From contig NZ_FOSV01000006.1 of assembly GCF_900114375.1 (NCBI RefSeq), forward strand, positions 147,679 through 211,678: 64,000 nucleotides of DNA, read 5' to 3'. The stretch's first letter is position 1; every line of letters starts with the position of its first letter. Source of the stretch: Methylorubrum salsuginis (GTDB lineage: Bacteria; Pseudomonadota; Alphaproteobacteria; Rhizobiales; Beijerinckiaceae). Positions 28,382-37,900 of this stretch are shown in pieces. Made by a program: the position numbers and the translations under genes. The notes below the pieces were generated by a model. The model did not search any database. It was not told the DNA's origin and saw only the letters and a list, made by a program, of their open reading frames with translations.

Positions 28382-28699
28382 ATGACTTTCGGAAAGACGA
28401 TGTTCGTGGCCGCCGCCCTGCTGACGGCCTCCGCCGGCACGGTGGCCTTCGCGCAGGACCCGTCCGTGCCCCAGCGCGGCCAGGACAGCGACCCGAAGCT
28501 GCCCGGCCCCAACGACCGGGTGCCGGAGAAGGTGCGTCCCGAGGGCGACAGCACCGGTACGACCTTGAGCGACAAGCTCGAGAAGTCGGACGGCGTGATC
28601 AAGCCGCCCTCGGGCATCGACCCTGAGATCAAGACCATCGCCCCCGATCCGACCCCGAACTCGACCCCGGTCATCAAGCCGCCGGGCGACGCCAAGTGA
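28382..28699 (+). CDS. Small secreted proline-rich protein
   Basis: A 105-residue protein with a signal sequence (MFVAAALLTASAGTVAFAQ) and a mature part rich in Pro, Asp and Lys with no cysteine. The phrase VIKPP occurs twice, near residues 75 and 97. No family recognised; it looks intrinsically disordered. Start ATG at 28382 gives the signal sequence at once. It follows the two-hairpin element and is transcribed in the direction of purA. Confidence 0.65.
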   Translation: MTFGKTMFVAAALLTASAGTVAFAQDPSVPQRGQDSDPKLPGPNDRVPEKVRPEGDSTGTTLSDKLEKSDGVIKPPSGIDPEIKTIAPDPTPNSTPVIKPPGDAK

Positions 28700-28857
28700 G
28701 GGCGCCGTAAGGGCGCCCCGCCCCGTCGCACATGGCCGGTCCCCAATCAGGGCCGGCCGCTTGCCTTGACGGGCCTGCTCAGATCGCCGAAGAGGCCTCG
28801 CATGCTCGATCCCCGGCTCACGCCGGGGTTTTTGCGCGTGCGCAACCGCTTGGCGCC

Positions 28858-28911
28858 CGCGCTCGGAACGGCCCGGACGGTGGTTGCCGGCTTTCGAAAA
28901 GAAGCCGATGC
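28858..28911. repeat. GCATCGGC/GCCGATGC hairpin repeat, partial copy
   Basis: The right half, CCGGCTTTCGAAAAGAAGCCGATGC, matches the repeats at 30355 and 32160; the left arm is degenerate. It lies in the 290-base gap upstream of purA, where I see no gene. Confidence 0.5.
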
Positions 28912-28989
28912 ACGAAACCGAGGTGGCCGGCGCATTGTCCCGGCGCAAACCGGGGCGGACGTCGGCGAACGCGAGACAGGTCTGATCGC

Positions 28990-30282
<1,293 letters not shown>

Positions 30283-30354
30283 GCGAACAGAGCGCGTGCC
30301 GACGAAGGGGAGGCCGGTTCGTCGAAAGAATGCGCGCCAGAACAAGAACCTAGA

Positions 30355-30401
30355 GCATCGGCCCGAAAGGTGGGGACCGGCCTTCGGAAAAAAGCCGATG
30401 C
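30355..30401. repeat. GCATCGGC/GCCGATGC hairpin repeat
   Basis: GCATCGGC (30355-30362) and GCCGATGC (30394-30401) flank CCGAAAGGTGGGGACCGG and CTTCGGAAAAAA. A nearly identical copy is at 32160-32205. This is the first of three hairpins packed in the purA downstream gap. Confidence 0.7.
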
Positions 30402-30416
30402 GGCACGATAACGGAG

Positions 30417-30489
30417 AGCATCGTCCCGGATCCGATATCCGGGACGATGCTTTAGAGCCGTATCCGATCTGATGGATCGGATACGGCTC
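30417..30489. repeat. Pair of perfect 15-bp hairpins upstream of the proline-rich protein gene
   Basis: The first hairpin has arms AGCATCGTCCCGGAT (30417-30431) and its exact complement (30437-30451) around CCGAT. The second has arms GAGCCGTATCCGATC (30455-30469) and complement (30475-30489) around TGATG. Both have 15-bp stems and 5-base loops and are only three bases apart; the second ends 35 bases before the next start codon. Stem strength would block ribosomes or polymerase if transcribed, so they likely separate purA from the next gene. Confidence 0.7.
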
Positions 30490-30524
30490 GAGGCAGGCGG
30501 ACAGGACAGGCGGATCGGGGCACG

Positions 30525-32033
30525 ATGGCCGACTATTATCCGTTGCTGGCGCGGGCGCTCGATGCCCTGCCCGACCGGACGCCGGCCCTGCGCAAGGCCG
30601 TCTACGACCGCGCCCGCAGCGCGCTGATCGGGCAGTTGCGCACCCTCGACCCGCCGGTGCCGGACGCCGACATCGAGCTGGAGCGCAAGGCGCTGGACGC
30701 GGCGATCGAGCGGCTGGAGGCCGGCTACGGCCCTGGACCCGCAGCCCCAGCGGAAACGCCGGCGGCGCCGCCCGTCGAGCCCAAGCCCCCGGCCAGGACC
30801 GAGACGCCGACGGCGACCGTCGAACCGAAACCCGAACCCAAGCCGGCACCGGAGAGCCCCCCTCCCCCGCCTCCGGAGGCCGCGCCGCCCAAGAGGACTG
30901 AGGCCGAGCCCGCGGAACCCAAACCCGTGGCGCCCGCAGAAGCGAAGCCGAAGCCCGCCGCGGAGCCCAAGCCCGGCGCGAAAAAACCGGCGCCCGAGCC
31001 GCTGCCGCCGGCCGACCTGCCCGCCGACCTCCTGCCCGAACCCGGCCCGCCGGTGGACGCGCAGCCCTTCGTGCCACCGCCCCGCCGGCCGAAGCCGGAG
31101 GAGCGCGCCGAAGCGCGTCCCGAGGCGGCCGCCGGCTTCATCCCGACCGCACCTTCGGCCGAGAACGAGGACGTGGGCGCGACGGAGGGCGCGAACGGGC
31201 GCCAGCGTCCGCGCATCGACGTGGTGGCCCGGCCCGCCGGGCGCTCGCGCCTGCTGCGCAACCTGTTCGTCGGCGGGGTGCTGGCGAGCGTGATCGCCCT
31301 GATCGCGGTCGCGGCGTTCTTCCTGCGCGACCGGCCCGCCGACCTCCAGCGCACCATCGCCGACACGCAAGGTGATACCCCGGCCGAGACGCCGGACGCC
31401 AAGTTCGCCGACCGGGTCGGCGGCGAGGCCGAGCCGAAACCGAAGCCCGCCGCACCCGGCGCGAGCCCGGCCCAGCCCGAGGTGGCGGTCTCGCAGCGCG
31501 CCGTTCTCTACGAGGAGAACCCGTCCGATCCGCGCGCCCAGCCCGCCTCCTCGGTCGGCCATGCGGTCTGGCGGCTCGACACCGTGAGCGGCGAGCAGGG
31601 TGAGCCGCTGCAGACGGTGCTGCGCGCGACGATCGAGTATCCGGAGGCCGGGCTGACGCTGGCGATGACGATCCGCCGCAACCGAGACGCGACGCTGCCG
31701 GCCTCGCACACGATCGAGCTGGCCTTCACCAATTACGGCTCGGGCGCCAAGCGCGCGGTGCAGAATGTCGGGCTGCTCCAGCCCAAGGAGGAGGAAGCCG
31801 CCCGCGGCGCCCCCGTCTCGGGCCTGCCGGTGCGGGTGCGGGAAAACCTGTTCCTGATCGGCCTGTCGTCGCTGAAGAGCGACGTGGATCGCAACACCGA
31901 GCTGCTGCTGCACCGCAACTGGTTCGACCTGCCGATCTCCTACGCGTCGGGCACGCGGGCGATCCTGACCTTCGAGAAGGGCAATTCCGGTGCCCGCGCC
32001 ATGCAGGCCGCCTTCGACGCCTGGAAGGATTGA
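30525..32033 (+). CDS. Proline-rich single-span membrane protein
   Basis: A 502-residue protein of a hypothetical family found beside purA/rpoH in Rhizobiales. Residues 1-70 are helical (YPLLARALDALPDRTPALRKAVYDRARSAL), residues 70-200 form a low-complexity Pro/Glu/Lys segment with PKP repeats, and one membrane span lies near residue 250 (LFVGGVLASVIALIAVAAFFL). The C-terminal 170 residues form a globular domain (AVWRLDTVSGEQGEP, FDLPISYASGTRAILTFEKG) with no recognised function. With a basic stretch before the span, the Pro-rich half is probably cytoplasmic and the C-terminal domain periplasmic. Confidence 0.75.
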   Translation: MADYYPLLARALDALPDRTPALRKAVYDRARSALIGQLRTLDPPVPDADIELERKALDAAIERLEAGYGPGPAAPAETPAAPPVEPKPPARTETPTATVEPKPEPKPAPESPPPPPPEAAPPKRTEAEPAEPKPVAPAEAKPKPAAEPKPGAKKPAPEPLPPADLPADLLPEPGPPVDAQPFVPPPRRPKPEERAEARPEAAAGFIPTAPSAENEDVGATEGANGRQRPRIDVVARPAGRSRLLRNLFVGGVLASVIALIAVAAFFLRDRPADLQRTIADTQGDTPAETPDAKFADRVGGEAEPKPKPAAPGASPAQPEVAVSQRAVLYEENPSDPRAQPASSVGHAVWRLDTVSGEQGEPLQTVLRATIEYPEAGLTLAMTIRRNRDATLPASHTIELAFTNYGSGAKRAVQNVGLLQPKEEEAARGAPVSGLPVRVRENLFLIGLSSLKSDVDRNTELLLHRNWFDLPISYASGTRAILTFEKGNSGARAMQAAFDAWKD

Positions 32034-32044
32034 ATCCCGAGACT

Positions 32045-32143
32045 CCAAAGGGATCGTCCCTTTGGCGGGGCACCGGGGCAGAGCCCCGGTTTCCCTTCAA
32101 ACCAGGGCTCTGCCCTGGACCCGCGAAAGGACTCGTCCTTTCG
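32045..32143. repeat. Cluster of four perfect hairpins between convergent genes
   Basis: Four consecutive perfect inverted repeats: CCAAAGGGA/TCCCTTTGG (32045-32065), ACCGGGGC/GCCCCGGT (32072-32090), CCAGGGC/GCCCTGG (32102-32118) and CGAAAGGA/TCCTTTCG (32124-32143). The CCAGGGCTCTGCCCTGG type is common in alphaproteobacterial genomes. Located at the junction of the convergent proline-rich gene and rpoH, where it can stop transcription from both sides. Confidence 0.7.
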
Positions 32144-32159
32144 AAACCCGGGACTTTGA

Positions 32160-32205
32160 GCATCGGCCCGAAAGGTGGGAACCGGCTTCCGGACAAAGCC
32201 GATGC
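32160..32205. repeat. GCATCGGC/GCCGATGC hairpin repeat
   Basis: GCATCGGC (32160-32167) and GCCGATGC (32198-32205) enclose a core nearly identical to the copy at 30355. It lies just after the four-hairpin cluster and 25 bases from the rpoH stop. Confidence 0.65.
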
Positions 32206-32229
32206 GGCACAGGGACCTAGCGCATTGCG

Positions 32230-33120
32230 CTAGGCGCGGGCTTCGGCTCGCGGCAGTTCGCGGGTGGCGAGGTTGCGCTTGACCGCCTCCTGCACCTTCT
32301 CGAAGGCGCGCACCTCGATCTGGCGCACGCGCTCGCGGGAGACGCCGAACTCGCCGGACAGATCCTCCAGCGTGATCGGATCGTCGGCGAGCCGCCGCGC
32401 CTCGAAGATGCGCCGCTCGCGCGGGTTCAGGACGCCGAGCGCGTCGCGAAGCGCCGAGAGGCGGTTGCGTCCCTCCTCCTCGCGGGCCAGCACCGTCTCC
32501 TGGCTCGGGCTGTTGTCCACCAGCCAGTCCTGCCACTCGCCCTCGCCCTCCTCGCGCAAAGGCGCGTTGAGCGAGGTGTCGCCGGACAGGCGACGGTTCA
32601 TGTCGACCACGTCCTGCTCCGGCACGCCGAGCGAGGTGGCGATCGACTTCACCTGCTCGGGGCGCAGGTCGCCCTCGTCTAGCGCCGAGATGCGGCCCTT
32701 GGCCTTGCGCAGATTGAAGAACAGCTTCTTCTGGTTGGCGGTGGTGCCCATCTTCACGAGCGACCACGAGCGCAGGATGTATTCCTGGATCGCCGCCTTG
32801 ATCCACCACATCGCGTAGGTGGCGAGGCGAAAGCCCTTGTCCGGATCGAAGCGCTTGACCGCCTGCATCAGGCCGACATTGCCCTCGGACACGACCTCGC
32901 TGATCGGCAGCCCGTAGCCGCGGTAGCCCATGGCGATCTTGGCGACCAGCCGCAGGTGCGAGGTGACGAGGCGGTGCGCCGCGTCACGGTCGCCGCCGTC
33001 GCGCCAGCTCTTGGCCAGGGTGAATTCCTCCGCAGGCTCCAGCATCGGGAACTTGCGGATCTCGTCGAGGTAGCGCGAAAGGCCTCCCTCGTTGGCGAGC
33101 ACGGGCAGTGCGCCAGCCAT
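32230..33120 (-). CDS. rpoH: RNA polymerase sigma factor RpoH (sigma-32 type)
   Basis: A 296-residue heat-shock sigma factor. Region 2 is LRLVAKIAMGYRGYGLPISEVVSEGNVGLMQAVKRFDPDKGFRLATYAMWWIKAAIQEY, the RpoH box is QKKLFFNLRKAKGRI at about residue 140, and region 4 is TLEDLSGEFGVSRERVRQIEVRAFEKV. The ATG at 33120 has an ideal AAGGAGGTG site upstream; an earlier GTG-type start at 33237 has none. Convergent with the proline-rich gene. Alphaproteobacteria often carry more than one rpoH; only this one is in the window. Confidence 0.96.
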   Translation of the reverse strand: MAGALPVLANEGGLSRYLDEIRKFPMLEPAEEFTLAKSWRDGGDRDAAHRLVTSHLRLVAKIAMGYRGYGLPISEVVSEGNVGLMQAVKRFDPDKGFRLATYAMWWIKAAIQEYILRSWSLVKMGTTANQKKLFFNLRKAKGRISALDEGDLRPEQVKSIATSLGVPEQDVVDMNRRLSGDTSLNAPLREEGEGEWQDWLVDNSPSQETVLAREEEGRNRLSALRDALGVLNPRERRIFEARRLADDPITLEDLSGEFGVSRERVRQIEVRAFEKVQEAVKRNLATRELPRAEARA

Positions 33121-33333
33121 GTGCACCTCCTTCAACAGCCCCCCGAATCGGGCGGGCTCCAAGCACGGCCGCTCCTCTTGAGCCGGCCACGCCGCTTCCC
33201 ATCTTAGACGGGTTCCGCCGTGCCCGGTAGCGACCAACGCTGTTCACGCGGGGTCCAACGCGCGAAGCGGAGTCCGGGTTTAACGTGTCACGCGGGCGCA
33301 CCCGTCGCGGTGCCGAAACGCACCTTGTTGGGA

Positions 33334-34326
33334 TCACCCCTCCAAGGCCACCAGAAGCTCCGAAAAATCCGCCGGCAAGGCGCTCTCGAAGCGCATCCGC
33401 TCGCCCGAGCGCGGATGCAGGAAGCCGAGTTCGGCCGCGTGCAGCGCCTGGCGCCCGAGGGCCGTCAGCGCCGCCCGCGGCGCATCCCCGAGGCGGGCCG
33501 CCTTGGTCTTGAAGGCGGCGCCGTAGGTCGGATCGCCGAGCAGCGGATGGCCGCGATGGCTCAAATGCACCCGGATCTGGTGGGTGCGCCCGGTCTCCAG
33601 GCGGCAGCGCACCAGCGCCGTGAGCCCGTCGCCGCCGGGCAGCCCCTCGACCCGGTAATGGGTGACCGCGTGCCGCCCCTCGCCCTCGCGGACGACGGCA
33701 ATCTTTTCGCGGTTGTGCCGCGAGCGGGCGAGCGAGGCGGTGATGGTTCCGGTCCGCGGCTCGGGCACCCCCCAGACCAGGGCGAGATAGGCCCGCTCCA
33801 GCGCGCCGCTGCGGCCGTGATCGGCGAACTGGGCCGAGAGACCCTGATGCGCCAGATCGTTCTTGGCGACGACGAGGAGCCCGCTCGTGTCCTTGTCGAG
33901 GCGGTGGACGATGCCGGGCCGGCGCACCCCGCCGATGCCCGACAGGCTCACCCCGCAATGGGCGATCAGCCGGTTGACCAGCGTGCCGTCCTCGTGTCCC
34001 GCCGCCGGGTGGACGACGAGGCCCGCCGGCTTGTCGATGACGATGAGATCGTCGTCCTCATGGACGACCGTGAGGGGCAGCGCCTCGCCCTGCGGCTCCG
34101 CGGGCGCGGGCGCCGGCACCACCACCTCGATCCGGCTCCCGCCCACGACTTTTCGCGATGGGTCGCGCACCTCCACGTCGTCGCAGCGCACGAAGCCGTC
34201 GCGGGCGAGGGCCTGGAGCCGGGCGCGGGAGAGATCCTCGAAGCCGCGGGCGAGCACGCGGTCGAGTCGCTCGGGCGCGGCCCCCGGCTCCACGACGAGG
34301 CTGCGGATGGTCTGATCGTCAGTCAC
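33334..34326 (-). CDS. rluD: RluA/RluD-family 23S rRNA pseudouridine synthase
   Basis: A 330-residue enzyme converting uridines in 23S rRNA. An N-terminal S4 RNA-binding domain (RLDRVLARGFEDLSRARLQALARDGFV) precedes the catalytic domain with the conserved Asp in GIVHRLDKDTSGLLVVAKN, plus LETGRTHQIRVHLSHRGHPLLGDPTYG. RluD itself is suggested by the S4 domain, but RluC has one too, so the exact target is unsure. GTG start at 34326 chosen at the S4 domain edge. Upstream and divergent from tRNA-Glu. Confidence 0.9.
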   Translation of the reverse strand: MTDDQTIRSLVVEPGAAPERLDRVLARGFEDLSRARLQALARDGFVRCDDVEVRDPSRKVVGGSRIEVVVPAPAPAEPQGEALPLTVVHEDDDLIVIDKPAGLVVHPAAGHEDGTLVNRLIAHCGVSLSGIGGVRRPGIVHRLDKDTSGLLVVAKNDLAHQGLSAQFADHGRSGALERAYLALVWGVPEPRTGTITASLARSRHNREKIAVVREGEGRHAVTHYRVEGLPGGDGLTALVRCRLETGRTHQIRVHLSHRGHPLLGDPTYGAAFKTKAARLGDAPRAALTALGRQALHAAELGFLHPRSGERMRFESALPADFSELLVALEG

Positions 34327-34420
34327 AGGATGTCTCGCACCGAACTTTTCTCGCCGGGGTGCCGGAAACGGCTTGCCCAGGCGCGGAGGCGTCGCTATAG
34401 CACCTCTCGCCGGCCCGGAA

Positions 34421-34496
34421 GCTCCCATCGTCTAGCGGTCTAGGACGTCGCCCTCTCACGGCGAAAACAGGGGTTCGATTCCCCTTGGGAGCGCCA
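34421..34496 (+). tRNA. tRNA-Glu (anticodon CTC)
   Basis: A full cloverleaf is visible: acceptor GCTCCCA paired with TGGGAGC, anticodon stem TCGCC/GGCGA with loop CTCTCAC (anticodon CTC at 34455-34457), T-loop GTTCGATTC, discriminator G and an encoded CCA (34494-34496). The anticodon reads GAG, a glutamate codon. A terminator follows within 15 bases. Confidence 0.95.
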
Positions 34497-34919
34497 CCGG
34501 TCGATTAAGCCCCTGACGGGGCTTTTTCTTTGTCCGCAGAATGCTGCGCCGTCATCGTCGGCGCTCTCAGGCCGCCGTCCGCACATCCTTGCGCGGCGAG
34601 AAGCCCGCACCTGACATGATCGAGCCCAGACGCGAAACGCCCCCGCCGTCGAACGGCGGAGGCGTCTCGAATGTGCTGCGTATCACCCGGTGGAACACGG
34701 CCGATGCTGAAGCGGCCATCGGCAGCGGGCCGGGCCCTGCCATCCTGAGCGTGGAGCCCCATCCCTGAAGGCCCGCGGCCCGGCCTGGGCCGGGTCGCGG
34801 GCGGGTGGGCTCATACCAAGCGGCACGGAACAGGACCGATGGTCCTGTTCCGTGCGTCCGGCGGACGCCCGCCGCCCTGGGGGCAATCGGCGATGAGTCA
34901 AGATCATCGCCGATTGGTA
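34497..34919. other. Gene-free gap between tRNA-Glu and the RTX gene
   Basis: Besides the tRNA terminator, this stretch has CCGCCGT/ACGGCGG (34643-34659), a CCCGCG/CGCGGG hairpin near 34771-34803 and the two-hairpin element at 34812-34921. Two short frames (34505-34762 minus, 34541-34768 plus) lack ribosome sites and recognised features. No gene is called. Confidence 0.6.
34507..34530 (+). terminator. Rho-independent terminator of tRNA-Glu
   Basis: AAGCCCC and GGGGCTT form a 7-bp stem with a TGAC loop, followed by TTTCTTT. It starts 11 bases after the tRNA CCA end. Confidence 0.88.
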
Positions 34920-34921
34920 TC
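34812..34921 (+). repeat. Two-hairpin intergenic element, copy B
   Basis: The first hairpin is a perfect 15-bp stem (34823-34837 with 34841-34855) with a GAT loop. The linker GCGTCCGGCGGACGCCCGCC (34854-34876) matches copies A and C. The second hairpin is a perfect 13-bp stem (34884-34896 with 34904-34916). The ends ATACCAAGCGG and CCGATTGGTAT are imperfect inverted repeats, like a MITE. It touches the stop codon of the RTX gene on the minus strand and could end that transcript. Confidence 0.72.
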
Positions 34922-37900
34922 AGAGCATGAGGTCACCTTTATCGAGCGTGGTCACGCCCGTCAGCACGATGACCATGTCGGCCGTCTCGTCGCCGTCGAT
35001 GTCGAGGCGCAGCTCGCCGCCTTTTCCGCTCTTAACGAAGCTCGCCTCACCCGCCTTGCCGGAGAAGCCGGTGACGAGGGTGAACGCCTCGTTCGCCTGG
35101 GTCTTCGCGTTGGCGTCGATGCCCCGCAGATCAATGAAGTCGGCCGTCGTGAAGTCGAGGATGATGTCGGCCGTCGCGGCCTTCGTTCCGCTGTCGGCCA
35201 CGTTGGTGAAGACGAAGGTGTCGACACCGTCGCCGCCCTTGAGCTGATCGACGCCGGTGCCGCCGGTGAGGGCGTCGTTTCCGATGCCGCCATCGACCTT
35301 GTCGTTGCCGGCCCCACCCAGGACCTTGTCGTTGCCGTCCTCACCCATCAGCGTATCGTTACCGGCCTTGCCGTCGAGGGTGTCGTTGCCCCCATTGCCC
35401 TCGAAGGTATTGGCGGTGCCGTCACCCTTGAGGGTGTCCACGGCGGTCGAACCGTCGATGATCTCGATCGAGGTGTAGGTGTCGCCCTTCGCTTCGCCGG
35501 TGTTGAGGTTGAGGTTGCTCAGATCGATCACCACGCCGGTGTCGTAGCTCGCCCGGTCGGTTCCGTCGCCGCCGATCATCACGTCTGCGCCGGCGCCGCC
35601 CGTGACGGTGTCGTTTCCGGCGCCGCCCATGACCTTGTCGTCACCCGCGCCGCCGCCGACGATGTCGTTGCCGGTGCCCGCATCGACGATGTCGTTGCCG
35701 GTGCCCGCGTCGACGATGTCGTTGCCGGTGCCCGCGTCGATCTTGTCGATGCCGGTGCCGCCCGAGACGCTATCGACGCCGTCGCCACCCTTCAGCGTGT
35801 CGTTACCGTCACCGCCGCTGACGGTGTCGTTACCGGTGCCGCCGTCCACGGTGTCGTTGCCCGCGTCACCCCCGAGCGTGTCGTTGCCGTTCTCCCCGAG
35901 CAGCGTGTCGTCGCCGCCGTTGCCGTTGGCCGAGTCGTCGCCACCGCCCAGCGCGATGACGTCGGCTACGATCGCGCCGACATAGCGATCCTGGACCTTG
36001 CTGGTATCGAAGATGAACCCGGCCCGCCCGATCTCGTCGAGGGCATCGATGCCCTTGATCGTGATGCGCTGGGTGTAGCCATAGGCGGTGATGTCGATCG
36101 CGCCGTCGTCGCCGAGATCCTTCCAGAAGTACTTCAGCGAGTCGTAGTTTTCGATTCCGAGTTCGCGCAGATCGATCTGGTCCTTCTCCGCTACGCTGAA
36201 ATCGGTGATCGTGGCGCCACCCTTCGAGACGCCCTTCCCATACTCGTTCAACTCGTCGATGAAGCCGGTCCAGGAGCCGATCTTGAAGTCGTCGGCCCCC
36301 GCGCCGCCGGTCATCGTGTCGGAGCCGGCACCACCCGAGATGACGTCGTTGCCCACCCCGCCGTCGATCGTGTCGGTGCCGTCGCCGCCCTCGATGGTGT
36401 CGGTGCCGGCCCCGCCCAGGATCAGGTCGTTGCCCGCGCCGCCGTTGATCGTGTCGTTGCCGATCTCGCCGAACAGCCGGTCGTCGCCCCCCTCGCCTGA
36501 CAGCGAGTCGTTGCCGCGCCCGCCGAACAGGTCGTCGGCGTTGCGCGTGCCGGTCAGGCCGTCGTCGGTGGTGGAGGTGGACAGGACGAAATTGCCCGTC
36601 GTCAGTTTGCCGACCGCGGCGTCCGAGCCCAGCACAAGCTTGTTGGTGAAGCCGTTATCCTTCAACAGCAGCACCTTAGAGCCGGTCTCGACGGTCAGGA
36701 GCCGCTGGATCGTCGCGATCTCGGAGATACCGAGTTCCGAGAGATCGACCTTGTCGCCGGCCTGCCAGTCCGTGATCGTGTCGACCGAGTTCTCGATCAT
36801 GTCCTCGTTACGGTTGTAGGCCATCACGAATGTGTCGTCGCCGGCCCCGCCCGTGAGGGTGTCGTCGCCGGCGCCACCCGCGATCACGTCATCGCCGTCG
36901 CCGCCGCGCAGGGTGTCATCGAAGCTCTTGGCCCAGGCGGTGGTGACGCCGCTGCCCACGACACTGTCGCCGACGATCGCGTCGTTGCCGGTGCCGCCGT
37001 CGATCACGTCGGCCTGGTCGCCGCCGGTCAGGGTGTCGTCGCCCGCGCCGCCGGTGATGGTGTCGGCACCCTCGTCGCCCAGGATGGTGTCGGTGCCGCC
37101 CGAGCCCGAGAGGAGATCGTTGCCGGTGCCGCCGAAGAGCTGGTCGTTGCCGGCCTCGCCGAACAGGCGGTCGTTGCCGCCGCCGCCCACGAGGTAGTCG
37201 TCACCGCCGCCGCCGAAATAGTCGTCGGCTTTGTTGCCACCAGAGAAGCTTGTGTAATCCGTCCGCTCAGACAGGACGACATTCGCCGCGGTGATCTTGT
37301 CGGTAGCCAAGTAGTCCTTCAGCAACATGATGTTGCGGAAGCCGTTCATTTGGCTGAGCAGCACGGCGCCACTGGTCGAGGTGGCGAATAGGGCCTGCAC
37401 CGTCGCGAATTCGGTGATGCCCATCTCGGTGACGTCGATCTTGTCGGCCGTGCTCCAGTCGGTGACGACATCGACGGTGTCGGTCGAGAGCCCGGCCCAG
37501 TTACTGGTGCTGTAAGACACCCGGAAGGAATCCGACCCCTCGCCACCGGTCAGGGTGTCGTTGCCGCCGCCGCCCACCAGCGTGTCGTTGCCGCCGCCGC
37601 CAACGAGGACATCGTTGTTGCGCACGCTCCAGTCGGTGGTCTGGCCGTCGCCGTAGAGCACGTCGCTGTCGGCACCGCCATCGATGTAATCGGCCTGCGC
37701 GCCGCCCTCGATCGTGTCGAGGCCGGCCCCGCCGCTCGCCTTGTCGGCGCCGTCGCCGAGCCGGATCGTATCAGAACCGGCGCCTCCGTAGGCGATGTCC
37801 ACGCCCGCGCCGGCGTCGATCGTGTCGTTGCCGGCCTCACCGAACAGCCGGTCGTCGCCGCCATAGCCGGAGAGGTAGTCGTCGCCGAGACCGCCGAACA

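Noticed and set aside
34541..34768. 75-codon plus-strand frame after tRNA-Glu
   Set aside because: It starts right behind the tRNA terminator, has no ribosome site, runs through hairpin sequence and shows no recognisable motif.
35661..35741. Possible CRISPR array
   Set aside because: The units are contiguous 27-bp in-frame coding repeats without spacers.
35600..37200. Long Ser/Pro-rich plus-strand frames opposite the RTX gene
   Set aside because: These mirror the GGxGxD codons on the other strand; low-complexity shadows, not genes.
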